DNA of 42,300 nucleotides, taken from a virus. Location of the stretch: IMG/VR virus record IMGVR_UViG_3300009094_000035, positions 1-42,300 of that record, one strand, 5' to 3'. The position numbers were made by a program, and so were the translations under genes. Shown here piece by piece: positions 4,839-12,643 of the stretch; the first letter of the stretch is position 1; the number at the start of each line of letters is the position of its first letter. The notes under the pieces were generated by a model that searched no databases, was not told the origin of the DNA, and saw only the letters and a program-made list of their open reading frames with translations.

Positions 4839-6058
4839 GCGAAGAGGACGACGAATTCACGGCCGACAAGCTCGAGGCCGAGGTGATCGACATCGAGCGG
4901 GCGCGCAGATCGGAACCTGCCGCGCCGTTGTGGAAGCGTGCTCCGCAACTCGTAGCCGCCATTCTTTCGCGTGCCAAGGATCCGTGGATCGATCTGCGGC
5001 TGGGCGGCGAGACGCTGGCGCGAGTACGAGCAGGCGGGACCGTCGTCATCATCGGTGGATCTGGGTCGGGAAAGTCATCGCTGACGCTGTGCATGCTTGC
5101 CGAACACGCCCGAGACTTCGGCCCCGCGATCGCGCTGTCGATCGAACTCCCCGAGGAGGAGGCGGGCGCGCGCATCGTCGGCATCAAGTGCGACGCGTCA
5201 TGGGAAGATGCCCTCCGCGGCCAGGTGCCCGAAGAGGACATGACGCGCGTGCTCGATCTGCCGCGGCTCTACGTGCTCGACCGGCGGCGCGCGACGCTCG
5301 CCAACCTCGAGAAGTGCGTCGACGCTGCACGCGCGGAGTATCCGGGCCAACCGATTCTCGTGGCGATCGACTACGCGCAACTCATCGAGAGCAAAGAGCG
5401 AGACGCGCGCATGCGCGTGACCGACGCATTCGCGCAAATCGATGACTGCGCACGAGAAAAACGCTTCGTTGCGATCGCTCTCTCACAGATGTCGAGAGCG
5501 AGCGCGCAGAAGGCACGCAAGGGCGAAGCTGTGGGGGCCGAGAGCTCTGATCTGGGCGCCGAGTCCGCAGCCATCGAGCGATTCGCGACGTTCACTCTCT
5601 CCATCGGGCTCGCGGCGGAGCGAGAAGACGGGTCGTGCGCAGTAGAGCTCTCTGTCGGCAAGGCACGCATGAACAAGGGGGATCGGGTGTGGCCCATGAC
5701 GTACTGGGGGCGTAGTGGCCTGTGGCGCGTCGCAGGAGATGCCAAGACCGCCGACGTTGTACGCGAGTCACGAGAGGCTGAGAAGGAGACCAAAGCGCGC
5801 ACCACGGCCGAACTGGCGCTCCTGCAGGCTGCTAGGCAGGCGATTGCACCAGTGCCCCGCAAACAACTCACCGATTCAATCACGGGTAGGACAACCACCA
5901 AGGTTGCGGCGCTCAATGCGCTCATCAGCAGGAGCGATTTGATCGAGGTCAATATCAAACAGAAAGGGTCCCGTCACTACCTGATATGGACACCCGATCA
6001 GGCGTCCGCGAAGGGTATTCATACGCGCCAGTCTGATCTGTTTGCGGGGGGGCCATGA
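4808..6058 (+). CDS. DnaB/RepA-like replicative helicase ATPase
   Basis: The protein of about 416 residues has a RecA-fold ATPase: Walker A GGSGSGKSS at 83-91, Walker B ILVAIDYAQLI at 183-193 and a sensor segment ALSQMSR at 224-230. The N-terminal DnaB domain is missing. The C-terminal part (about 335-400) looks like a winged helix ending in KGSRHYLIW, as in RepA-type helicases. Several starts are possible (ATG 4808, 4820, 4829 or GTG 4835); GTG 4835 would give the usual GTGA overlap with primase and has GGAGG seven bases upstream. It is probably the replicative helicase. Confidence 0.85.
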   Translation: MEARMEAMRVSEEDDEFTADKLEAEVIDIERARRSEPAAPLWKRAPQLVAAILSRAKDPWIDLRLGGETLARVRAGGTVVIIGGSGSGKSSLTLCMLAEHARDFGPAIALSIELPEEEAGARIVGIKCDASWEDALRGQVPEEDMTRVLDLPRLYVLDRRRATLANLEKCVDAARAEYPGQPILVAIDYAQLIESKERDARMRVTDAFAQIDDCAREKRFVAIALSQMSRASAQKARKGEAVGAESSDLGAESAAIERFATFTLSIGLAAEREDGSCAVELSVGKARMNKGDRVWPMTYWGRSGLWRVAGDAKTADVVRESREAEKETKARTTAELALLQAARQAIAPVPRKQLTDSITGRTTTKVAALNALISRSDLIEVNIKQKGSRHYLIWTPDQASAKGIHTRQSDLFAGGP

Positions 6059-6756
6059 AACGCAGTACGACTCCGGTACTTTCCCGGTACCACTCCCAAA
6101 CAGGGAAAATACCCGAAAGTAGTCTACTCTCCCCTTTAGGGGAGACTACTTCGGGAAAGTACCTAGTACCGGTAGATCGGGAAAGTACCGGAGCAGTCGG
6201 GAAAGTACCTGGGGAAAGTACCCAAACGGTCAACGTCCGCGGCAACACGAACGACCCGAACCGTGGCAACTGGTGCACGCCGAAATGGCTGGCCGAACTG
6301 ATCGGGCCAGTCGACCTGGATCCATGCAGCAATCCGCGGAGTCACGTGCTCGCCGAGCATCGCTTATCGCTTGAGCACGGGCACAACGGACTCGACCTCA
6401 GCAGCGTGCAGAAGATCATCGGGTGCCACACGGCGCAGTCGTGGTGGGCGACGCATGTGTTCATCAACCCACCGTACGCACGTGGCTCGGTGCAACGCTG
6501 GTTTGACGCCTACAAGCACACGAGGTGGTGCTTCCTCTTGCGCTTCGACCCGAGCACCGACTGGTTTGCGCAGATCTACGACGCCGCAGAGCTGGTAGCT
6601 GTGCCGCGCGGCCGTCGTGTCAATTTCGAGTCACCACCGGGCATCGCGCCGAGCTCGAACGCGATCGCGCATGCCTTGTACTACCGACACGCCGCAGACG
6701 CTCCGAGAGCGCTGGTGCAGGCGTGCGTCACCTGGAGAAAGAAACACCGTGGGTAA
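6055..6756 (+). CDS. phage Dam-type DNA N6-adenine methyltransferase
   Basis: Residues 70-200 match the phage Dam family: NRGNWCTPKWLAELIGPVDL at 69-88, DPCSNP, and the catalytic NPPY at 138-141 within HVFINPPYARGSVQRWF, followed by DPSTDWFAQIYDAAEL and GRRVNFESPPG. It would transfer a methyl group from S-adenosylmethionine to adenine, probably protecting phage DNA. The ATG at 6055 overlaps the helicase stop (ATGA); no later in-frame ATG or GTG precedes the domain. The first ~60 residues are not part of the family and are encoded by DNA full of direct repeats, so this N-terminus may exist to house DNA signals. Confidence 0.85.
   Translation: MKRSTTPVLSRYHSQTGKIPESSLLSPLGETTSGKYLVPVDRESTGAVGKVPGESTQTVNVRGNTNDPNRGNWCTPKWLAELIGPVDLDPCSNPRSHVLAEHRLSLEHGHNGLDLSSVQKIIGCHTAQSWWATHVFINPPYARGSVQRWFDAYKHTRWCFLLRFDPSTDWFAQIYDAAELVAVPRGRRVNFESPPGIAPSSNAIAHALYYRHAADAPRALVQACVTWRKKHRG
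6075..6222. repeat. iteron-like GGGAAAGTACC repeats and hairpin
   Basis: Exact copies of GGGAAAGTACC lie at 6153-6163, 6179-6189, 6199-6209 and 6212-6222, a one-mismatch copy at 6103-6113, and an inverted copy at 6075-6085. Three of them share the longer form TCGGGAAAGTACC. Spacings of 26, 20 and 13 bases are not multiples of three, so the repeats act on DNA, not protein. Between the copies a long imperfect hairpin (6113-6155) has a perfect core CTCCCC-ttta-GGGGAG. Position directly after the helicase gene suggests a replication origin; regulator binding is an alternative. Confidence 0.7.
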
Positions 6757-7237
6757 ACAGCAAGAGATACCGGGCACCGAAGCACCCAAGAACGTGGACA
6801 TCGAGAGCGCGATCGACCTGTGGCTCGAGTCCAAGGACGAGCAGAAGTACGCCACCGAGCGGACCAAGCTCAGGCACCAGACCTTGCTCCTGCACATGGG
6901 CAACGCGGGGATCGACGTCTACCCGTTCACCTGTCCCAAGTCGGGCAAGAAGAAACAGATCGTGGTCGCACGCGATCCGAAGGCGAAGACGCTCAAGGCG
7001 CCACGCTGGAATCGCCATGACGAGAACGCGGACGACGTAGGCGAGGAGGTTGTAGTCGAGGACGATCCTGCCGTTGACAACGTGATCGAGATGCGGCGGG
7101 TCAAGCGATCGGCCGAGCATGACACCATGGCCGACCCGTTCGGGTCGACGCGCCAGGCGATGACGGACGTTGAAACCGCGCCACAGGCTGCAGCGGTTGC
7201 ACCACCTAAGAAACGAAAGGTCAAGCGGGGCAAATGA
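6749..7237 (+). CDS. phage protein with basic C-terminus, unknown (162 residues)
   Basis: The GTG at 6749 has GGAGAAA about eight bases upstream and overlaps the end of the methylase gene. The first 95 residues are helical then beta-like, with a short CPKSGKKKQIVVARDPKAK segment; the middle is acidic (GEEVVVEDDP), and the tail is PPKKKRK-like (PPKKRKVKRGK), suggesting nucleic-acid contact. It sits between replication genes and the RuvC-like nuclease. I do not recognise a family. Confidence 0.6.
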   Translation: MGKQQEIPGTEAPKNVDIESAIDLWLESKDEQKYATERTKLRHQTLLLHMGNAGIDVYPFTCPKSGKKKQIVVARDPKAKTLKAPRWNRHDENADDVGEEVVVEDDPAVDNVIEMRRVKRSAEHDTMADPFGSTRQAMTDVETAPQAAAVAPPKKRKVKRGK

Positions 7238-7449
7238 CCAACAACCCTGTTCTCCGCGCCGCTCACCTGCTCGCGCTCTGCGCCTCTGGCAACGGCGAAA
7301 CCTTGGCTGAACTCGCCGCGCAGCGTGGACTGGATCTCGACGACGTTCGGCTCGCACGACAAGCGCTCGTCGCATCGCTCGGCGGTGGCAACTGGAGAGC
7401 AAGTCGCGCTGAGGCCGAAGCCAAGCTCAGGACAGGGTGGCAACGGTGA
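7234..7449 (+). CDS. small HTH-like protein, unknown (71 residues)
   Basis: The ATG at 7234 overlaps the preceding stop (ATGA). The product has a helix-turn-helix-like layout: AAHLLALCASGNGETLAELA, then AQRGLDLDDVRLARQALVAS. It could be a small DNA-binding or accessory replication protein, but the assignment rests on pattern only. Its last 13 bases overlap the RuvC-like gene. Confidence 0.5.
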   Translation: MTNNPVLRAAHLLALCASGNGETLAELAAQRGLDLDDVRLARQALVASLGGGNWRASRAEAEAKLRTGWQR

Positions 7450-7934
7450 TCCTCGCGATTGATCCGGGCAACGAAGAGTCGGCGTACGTGCTGTACGAAG
7501 CGGGCAAGCTCGCCGAATTCGGCAAGATCGAAAACCAGGTCTTGCTCGATCGGCTGCCGTATTGGGCCACTGTGGCCGACTACCTAGCCATCGAGATGAT
7601 CGCGTCGTACGGCATGCCGGTGGGCCGCGAGGTGTTCGAGACCTGCGTGTTCATCGGCCGCGTGATCCAAGCATGGGACAAGCCGCATGCGCGCGTGTAC
7701 CGCAAGGACGTCAAGCTCCACCTGTGCGGCCAGGCACGCGCCAAAGACGGCCACGTACGCCAGGCGCTCTTGGATCTCTGGGGGGGCAAGGACAAGGCAA
7801 TCGGTAAGAAAGCCTCGCCTGGGCCACTGTACGGCGTCTCCGCGGACGTCTGGCAGGCGCTTGCAGTGGCGGTGACGTACGCAGACAATGGCGGGGAATA
7901 CGAATCCGTGCGCTGGCAGGAGGCGTTGCGGTGA
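7437..7934 (+). CDS. RuvC-like Holliday junction resolvase
   Basis: The 165-residue product shows a RuvC/RNase H fold signature: VILAIDPGNEES with D9, YLAIEMIASYG with E53, and VSADVWQALAVAV with D137 as acidic active-site residues. KKASPGPLYGVSADVWQA resembles the last motif of phage RuvC-like resolvases. It would cut branched DNA arising during replication or recombination before packaging. The GTG at 7437 has AGGACAGG just upstream; a second GTG at 7446 would form a GTGA overlap and is equally likely. Confidence 0.8.
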   Translation: MATVILAIDPGNEESAYVLYEAGKLAEFGKIENQVLLDRLPYWATVADYLAIEMIASYGMPVGREVFETCVFIGRVIQAWDKPHARVYRKDVKLHLCGQARAKDGHVRQALLDLWGGKDKAIGKKASPGPLYGVSADVWQALAVAVTYADNGGEYESVRWQEALR

Positions 7935-8125
7935 ACGACGGCTTCGAAATCTTCGCTACCCGCTGCGATCGCTGCGAGCAGAGCCTGGCGCAGCGGGATG
8001 CGTTCGAGAAATCGCTACGCTCGCTTGTGGCGCACGTGGATAGCGAGGGTGGCTACACGACGCACGCGCAGCAGGCGATGATCAGAGAAGCGAGGGCGTT
8101 GCTGGCGGAGTATGCGCGTGGCTGA
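7931..8125 (+). CDS. small protein with CxxC, unknown (64 residues)
   Basis: The GTG at 7931 overlaps the resolvase stop (GTGA). The product begins NDGFEIFATRCDRCEQSLAQ and continues as a long helix ending ALLAEYARG. One CxxC pair is visible, too little for a full zinc finger unless it dimerises. No family is recognised. Confidence 0.5.
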   Translation: MNDGFEIFATRCDRCEQSLAQRDAFEKSLRSLVAHVDSEGGYTTHAQQAMIREARALLAEYARG

Positions 8126-8471
8126 CCTCGATCCGATCTTCGGATGCCTGCTCGCGACTGGACGGCGCGACAAGGACGGTTATGCGTTTCACGGGCTTAC
8201 GCGAGCGCATATCCACGCGTGGACGTCGGTCAATGGCGAGGTGCCCGAAGGCAGGGTCTTAGACCACCTGTGCGGACGTCGCCACTGTATTGCTGTTCAT
8301 CACCTCGAGCCCGTGACGCAGAGCGAGAATCTGATGCGAAGGTCATGGCGATATCGTTGCAGAATCAAAGTGTGTCCACGTGGGCATGACATGGCTGTTC
8401 ATGCCGTCGTGCTCGAGCGTGGACGGGTGTGCAGGCAATGCAATCGAGAGGCGATCGGAGTAAATACATGA
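8112..8471 (+). CDS. HNH endonuclease
   Basis: The protein of up to 119 residues has the HNH core RVLDHLCGRRHCIAVHHLEP with D51-H52, two cysteines and the paired His, followed by VTQSENLMRR. A C-terminal zinc-ribbon-like part has CPRGHD and VCRQCNRE. This matches free-standing phage HNH enzymes that nick or cut DNA and often behave as selfish elements. ATG 8112 is possible, but GTG 8118 has GGAG seven bases upstream and is the better start. The gene overlaps both neighbours. Confidence 0.85.
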   Translation: MRVADLDPIFGCLLATGRRDKDGYAFHGLTRAHIHAWTSVNGEVPEGRVLDHLCGRRHCIAVHHLEPVTQSENLMRRSWRYRCRIKVCPRGHDMAVHAVVLERGRVCRQCNREAIGVNT

Positions 8472-8635
8472 GTGATATCGCATTGGGACAGAGCAAAGAG
8501 CAAAGCCAAGGAGAACTGTTGATAGAGGTACGTACATTGCTGCTCAAGAGGGTTAAGGCGTTGTTGGAGAACAATGGGAACGACAACCTCGAGAGTGCAT
8601 GTGCCCTGCTTGATGCGTACACGAGGTCTCATTGA
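8468..8635 (+). CDS. small helical protein, unknown (55 residues)
   Basis: The ATG at 8468 overlaps the HNH stop (ATGA) and has GGAG seven bases upstream. The product begins MSDIALGQSKEQSQGELLIE and continues with helices rich in Leu, Lys and Asn. It ends the first tightly packed run of the rightward block, since the next gene starts 98 bases later. No family is recognised. Confidence 0.5.
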   Translation: MSDIALGQSKEQSQGELLIEVRTLLLKRVKALLENNGNDNLESACALLDAYTRSH

Positions 8636-8733
8636 GCGATGTCCACCGGGGAGGGTATGCCGCGGTTTGGTACCCGGATGGCGGGTGCGCGCCGACTCTT
8701 CTGTGATTTCTAGGTTGAAACCCCAGTATAACC

Positions 8734-9084
8734 ATGCAGAAACACAAGAAACCTTCTAAGTCGAAGCTGGAATCGTCTCCGTTGGGCGAGCAGGACACGT
8801 ACGACCTGGCCTTTGCGTTCCTGCGCAAGCAGATCGTCGCCGTCGTCGACGGATCGGCGCCCGAAACCAAGCACGACCCGGCGTATCGCGTTGCCACGCT
8901 GACCAAGATGATGGCCGAGGTGGACGCCGAGCGCCGCAAGGCGCGCGCCGCCGAGAACAAGCGACTCGAGCGGATCACACGCCCACTTGTAATCGCATGG
9001 GCGCGAACCCTCGATCCCGACGAGCAGCGCTCGATCGTCCGCGAGCTCGTGGCACTGGGGCAGGAAGGCAGCATTTTGGCATGA
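8734..9084 (+). CDS. helical phage protein, unknown (116 residues)
   Basis: The product begins MQKHKKPSKSKLESSPLGEQ, then forms long helices rich in Arg, Ala and Glu, including DAERRKARAAENKRLERI and a C-terminal PDEQRSIVRELVALG. The ATG has no ribosome-binding site. The gene starts a new tightly overlapping run that leads to terminase. A small-terminase-like role would suit its position, but there is no motif to support it. Confidence 0.5.
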   Translation: MQKHKKPSKSKLESSPLGEQDTYDLAFAFLRKQIVAVVDGSAPETKHDPAYRVATLTKMMAEVDAERRKARAAENKRLERITRPLVIAWARTLDPDEQRSIVRELVALGQEGSILA

Positions 9085-9242
9085 AGCGCGACAAGATCTT
9101 CCAAATTCGTGTGCGCGCAGAGGAGCGCAGAGACTGGCTAGCCGCTGCCGCTGCCGCCCAGCGCGCGGCCTCCGACTGGATCCGTGTCGTCGTGAACGCG
9201 CACATCCGCGGCCGGGGCGACAAGCGAAAGGCCCGCCGATGA
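9081..9242 (+). CDS. ribbon-helix-helix DNA-binding protein
   Basis: The 53-residue product has a strand KIFQIRVRAEERR, a helix-turn-helix part DWLAAAAAAQRAASDWIRVV and a basic tail (GDKRKARR). It closely resembles the protein at 10761-10928 (shared EERxxWLAAA and S-W/N-WIR pattern) and is therefore a paralog. It overlaps both neighbours by ATGA. DNA binding as a dimer is inferred from the fold. Confidence 0.6.
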   Translation: MKRDKIFQIRVRAEERRDWLAAAAAAQRAASDWIRVVVNAHIRGRGDKRKARR

Positions 9243-9595
9243 CGTTCGTCCGCAAACATAGCGGCGACAGCACGCGGCCGATTGTCGCGGTGTACATGTG
9301 CCCGGTTCACGGCGAATTCGACGCCGAGGTCGGGCGCGACAAGAACGGGGAGGCGCCGGACGTCGTGCAATGCTCGGTCACTTGCGATCGGATTGCCGCA
9401 TGGACGCCGTCGCCGGTCGGTTGCCGCGTTCGCCGCGTCGAGGTCACGCGTGGCAGGTGGGAGCGACCTGAGCGCAAGACCTACCTCGATACGAGAAAGC
9501 TCGGCGAAGGTCAGGACGTCGAGGAGTTTCAGGCGGAGCGCAAAAAGATCTGGGACGAGAAGCGGCGGCAAGAAACGAAGGAGCTACTGCGGTGA
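9239..9595 (+). CDS. zinc-ribbon-like phage protein (118 residues)
   Basis: The product has a CPVHG pair at about residues 21-25 and a second cysteine pair in VQCSVTCDR, followed by PVGCRVRR, so a single zinc ribbon is likely at residues 19-65. The C-terminal third is a charged helix ending RRQETKELLR. Its ATG overlaps the previous stop (ATGA). Zinc-ribbon proteins of this kind are common in phages without known role. Confidence 0.55.
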   Translation: MTFVRKHSGDSTRPIVAVYMCPVHGEFDAEVGRDKNGEAPDVVQCSVTCDRIAAWTPSPVGCRVRRVEVTRGRWERPERKTYLDTRKLGEGQDVEEFQAERKKIWDEKRRQETKELLR

Positions 9596-9930
9596 CAGTC
9601 GACGAAGGAGTCGCGTTTCTGGCGCAGAAGATCGCCCGCGAAGGGGTCCAGCTGTCCTCCGCTCCGCTGCGTCGTGAATTTTCGATGCAGGGTCGCTGGC
9701 GGATCTACTTCAACCGCCACGGCGCTGAGCCGCTGATGTGGTGCGTGTCGCCCGACGAAGGGGGCTGGGAAATCGCCGTAAGAGACGTGCAGATTGCAAC
9801 GATCGCAGAGGCTGTCTATCGCAAGAAGGAGACCGCAGACGAAGACGACGGACGGCCGAGCGCGTGGTTCTTGTGCGAAGGCGTGCTCACAGTGTTCCTG
9901 TCCGGCTTCGCAACGATCGGATCGGCATGA
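9592..9930 (+). CDS. phage protein, unknown (112 residues)
   Basis: The GTG at 9592 overlaps the preceding stop (GTGA). The product reads TVDEGVAFLAQKIAREGVQL at the start and then alternates strands such as GRWRIYFNRHG and PLMWCVSPDEGG, ending hydrophobic (FLCEGVLTVFLSGFATIG). It precedes the GNAT-like gene with an ATGA overlap. No family is recognised. Confidence 0.5.
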   Translation: MTVDEGVAFLAQKIAREGVQLSSAPLRREFSMQGRWRIYFNRHGAEPLMWCVSPDEGGWEIAVRDVQIATIAEAVYRKKETADEDDGRPSAWFLCEGVLTVFLSGFATIGSA

Positions 9931-10424
9931 AGCTCGCCTTCCGTCCCGCCGAACCCGACGAGCGACGCTGCCTGTGCCCCGGTCGTCCCGAGGACTCGCG
10001 CCATTGCAGTCTCGTCGTAGCGATGTGGTCGAGCTCGTACAAGAAGAGCCACTACGCGGGGCTCATCTGGCACGAAGACTGGGCGAGCGTAATGCACCCA
10101 CAGATCTCGAACGCGCTCGATCGCGGATTCGTCGATGTGATTCTCGCGTTCGACGAGGACGATCCTGACTTTCTCTACGGCTTCATCGCGGGCGACATGA
10201 GCGAGCGCGTGCCAGTCGTTTACTACTGCTACGTGAAAGAGCCGTATCGCAAAGGCGGCATCGCACGTGGCCTGTTCGGTGCACTCGGCGTCGACCCGGC
10301 GAAGTACTTCGTCTACGTGTGCAAGACTGGAATCGTGTCGACGCTCTCGCACAAGATCCCATCGGCACGATTCCACAACCTCGAAGCGAGATATCCAAAG
10401 GAAGCCAGGAGGCGCGCCCTATGA
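9927..10424 (+). CDS. GNAT-fold acetyltransferase-like protein
   Basis: The 165-residue product has a GNAT-like core: PVVYYCYVKEPYRKGGIARG contains a strand followed by RKGGIAxxLF, the acetyl-CoA binding pattern (R/Q-x-x-G-x-A/G). A preceding FLYGFIAGDMSE fits the strand before it. The N-terminus carries several cysteines (RRCLCPGRPEDSRHC). The enzyme would transfer an acyl group from a CoA donor; the target is unknown. GNAT-like proteins do occur just before terminase in some phages, so a virion or DNA target is possible. The ATG overlaps the preceding stop. Confidence 0.6.
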   Translation: MKLAFRPAEPDERRCLCPGRPEDSRHCSLVVAMWSSSYKKSHYAGLIWHEDWASVMHPQISNALDRGFVDVILAFDEDDPDFLYGFIAGDMSERVPVVYYCYVKEPYRKGGIARGLFGALGVDPAKYFVYVCKTGIVSTLSHKIPSARFHNLEARYPKEARRRAL

Positions 10425-10768
10425 GCACAACCATGACACCGCAGACCGTCAAGCAGCACAGCGACAACCGCACGCCAATCCCAATCGAGAAGCTGTTCTT
10501 CTCGGCTGCCAACCCGCACGGCGTGAAGTTGCCCGACGGGATCGAAGGCAAGAGCGAGCGCATCATGCCGAACCTGACGGCCGGCGTTCAAGGCAGCGAG
10601 AAGATCGAGATTGAGCACCGGCCGTGGCTGCGTGTGTTCCGCGTAACAAAGAGCCGCAAGGTGACGCGCACGGGCAAGGACGGCAAAGAGATCGCCGAGT
10701 GGACGCCGATGGGAAAGCCGTTTCAGATCCCGGACACGTGGGCCGTGTCGGTGCCGGCGGATGAATAA
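10421..10768 (+). CDS. conserved-looking phage protein, unknown (115 residues)
   Basis: The ATG at 10421 overlaps the previous stop (ATGA). The first 60 residues include PIPIEKLFFSAANPHGVKLP, and the second half is beta-rich with RPWLRVFRVTKSRKVTRTGK and ends in WAVSVPADE. It lies two genes before terminase. I do not recognise a family and propose no function. Confidence 0.5.
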   Translation: MSTTMTPQTVKQHSDNRTPIPIEKLFFSAANPHGVKLPDGIEGKSERIMPNLTAGVQGSEKIEIEHRPWLRVFRVTKSRKVTRTGKDGKEIAEWTPMGKPFQIPDTWAVSVPADE

Positions 10769-10928
10769 AGACGCGATTGTGATGATGCGGCTCACTGCGG
10801 AGGAGCGCAAACGCTGGCTCGCTGCCGCTGAGGCAGAAGATCGGACGCTTTCGAACTGGATCCGCCGCCAGTGCAACACCGCAGTGCGGGGCGATGACGG
10901 ACGCCGAAAGAGCGCTCGGGGCGCGTGA
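10761..10928 (+). CDS. ribbon-helix-helix DNA-binding protein upstream of terminase
   Basis: An ATG at 10761 overlaps the preceding gene by eight bases and gives a 55-residue product with strand AIVMMRLTAEERKRW, helices LAAAEAEDRTLSNWIRRQC and a basic tail. The stop overlaps the terminase GTG (GTGA). It is a paralog of the protein at 9081-9242. Its position directly before the large terminase gene is where small terminases or packaging regulators often sit, so DNA binding linked to packaging is a reasonable guess. Confidence 0.6.
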   Translation: MNKDAIVMMRLTAEERKRWLAAAEAEDRTLSNWIRRQCNTAVRGDDGRRKSARGA

Positions 10929-12643
10929 CCCGTCGCTCGGCGACGCCCGCCAAGCCACACACGCGTAAGAAGGCCGCACGCGAGAAGGCCGCGATCTCTA
11001 CGTACGAACCGGATCGCGCATGGGCCGATGTCATCCGAAAGACGCTGCTCGACGGCTGTCACCCGCTTCAGTACGACGCCGTTATCGATCCCGCGCGGCG
11101 CTACTCGTACTGCGTCGGCCGCGGCGGCGCGAAGACAACGTCGTTTCGCGTCCGCGGCGTCCTTTTGCTGACGGGCAAGGCGCGCGCGAAGGTGCTCTAT
11201 TTCGCGTCGACACGCGCGCGCGCGAAAGACCTGATGTGGACGCCACTCAAGGCGCTGCTCCACAAGCTCGGCTTCGCCGCCGGCAAAGACGTCACCTTCA
11301 ACGAGACGGAGCTCCGCTGCACGATTCACCGCACGGGGTCGACGTATCAGCTATCCGGGCTGCAGGACATTGCCGACGCCGACAAGTGGCGCGGCGACAC
11401 CTACGACGAGGTGCAGCTGGACGAGTGCGGGGCGATCAAGCCTTCTCTGCTCGAGTACACGGTCTATCAGGTGATCGGTCCACGCGTCCGTTGCCTAGGT
11501 CTAGGCGGCACGCCGGGTCGAGATCGCCGCGGCTTGTTTTACGACGCGACGCGACCCGGCTCGGACAAGCATCGGCCGTACGGCGAGCGCGAGAAGTTCC
11601 CCGGCTATCGCGGCTACAGCTCGCATCACTGGGACCTCGAAGACGTGCTCAAGCTGCCAGACGCGGAGTCCAAGTACCCCGCGCTTGCTGAGCTGTGGGC
11701 CGAGGCGCTGATCGAGAAGGCCGACAATAAATGGACCGACGACAACCCGATCTGGCTCCGCGAATACAGGGCCATTTGGGCGACAGACGGGACGATGCGC
11801 GTGTTCGGTCCGTTCCGGCCGTATCTGGACGACGGTCGCGAATGGAACGTATGGGATCCGTTCGACGGCGCGGGGATTGTCGAGGGCGTCGCGGGACTAA
11901 AGGCCGCGCTCGCTCGACTCAGGAAGCTGCACGCTGCATTCACCGATTGGCGCTTCGTCGTGCCGATGGACTCGGGCCACAAGGATCCGTTCGCGTGCTC
12001 GGTGTTCGCGTTCTCACCACACGATCCCGAGCGTCGCAAGTGGCAATGTATGTCGTTCGAGCGCACCGGCATGGGCTACGGCAAGCCAATCGCGGAGTTG
12101 CTGCTCGGCGTCGACCAGGTGGACGGGTACATCAAGACCGGTATTTTTCCGACGAAGTACGGTGGCATGTTCGGTGAGATTGGGTGGCCGGATTCGATCG
12201 TGATCGACACCGACAACGCGTTACTCGAGGATTTGCGCAACGTCTATGGAATCAAGGCCGACAAGGCCGACAAGAAACCAGAGTACAAGGCAGGCGCGAT
12301 CGAGCTCGCTAATGGCGAATTTACGGACGGACGATTCTTTGTGCTGCTCGATTCGCCCATGCACGAGCAGCTCGAGCAGCTGCAGTGGCGTGAGCTCGAG
12401 AGCGGCAAGCTTGTTGAGGACCCGGCGCAGGCGAACCACTCGAGCGATCTCGTCGTCTACGGGCTACGTGAGATCGCGGCCATGTTCGAGTCCGGGCGTG
12501 TTGCGCAAGATCCGAAAACGAAAGCCGCAGAGACCTACAGCGATCCGATGGGGCTCGCGCCTGGGATCGACAGCGCAGAACCGGACGACAACGAAGAGGG
12601 ATTGCGCGCGCCGCTCGAATGGACCGAAGATGACGATTGGTAG
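10925..12643 (+). CDS. terL: terminase large subunit
   Basis: The 572-residue protein carries a terminase ATPase: CVGRGGAKTTSFR at 63-75 as the Walker A-like motif and VQLDECGAI with D166-E167 as Walker B and catalytic Glu. The nuclease part includes RFVVPMDSGHKDPFA and IVIDTDNALLED, and ends near NHSSDLVVYGLREI, which carry candidate metal-binding Asp residues. It would drive DNA into the procapsid through the portal and cut the concatemer. The N-terminus is basic. The GTG start overlaps the small DNA-binding protein gene (GTGA), and the acidic C-terminus ends TEDDDW. Confidence 0.9.
   Translation: MTRRSATPAKPHTRKKAAREKAAISTYEPDRAWADVIRKTLLDGCHPLQYDAVIDPARRYSYCVGRGGAKTTSFRVRGVLLLTGKARAKVLYFASTRARAKDLMWTPLKALLHKLGFAAGKDVTFNETELRCTIHRTGSTYQLSGLQDIADADKWRGDTYDEVQLDECGAIKPSLLEYTVYQVIGPRVRCLGLGGTPGRDRRGLFYDATRPGSDKHRPYGEREKFPGYRGYSSHHWDLEDVLKLPDAESKYPALAELWAEALIEKADNKWTDDNPIWLREYRAIWATDGTMRVFGPFRPYLDDGREWNVWDPFDGAGIVEGVAGLKAALARLRKLHAAFTDWRFVVPMDSGHKDPFACSVFAFSPHDPERRKWQCMSFERTGMGYGKPIAELLLGVDQVDGYIKTGIFPTKYGGMFGEIGWPDSIVIDTDNALLEDLRNVYGIKADKADKKPEYKAGAIELANGEFTDGRFFVLLDSPMHEQLEQLQWRELESGKLVEDPAQANHSSDLVVYGLREIAAMFESGRVAQDPKTKAAETYSDPMGLAPGIDSAEPDDNEEGLRAPLEWTEDDDW

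Noticed and set aside
8639-8713. 24-codon frame MSTGEGMPRFGTRMAGARRL
   Set aside because: No ribosome-binding site and no overlap with the following gene; too short to support.
8713-8733. TATAAC before the ATG at 8734 as a promoter
   Set aside because: No -35 element lies at a suitable distance and the -10 would be one base from the ATG.
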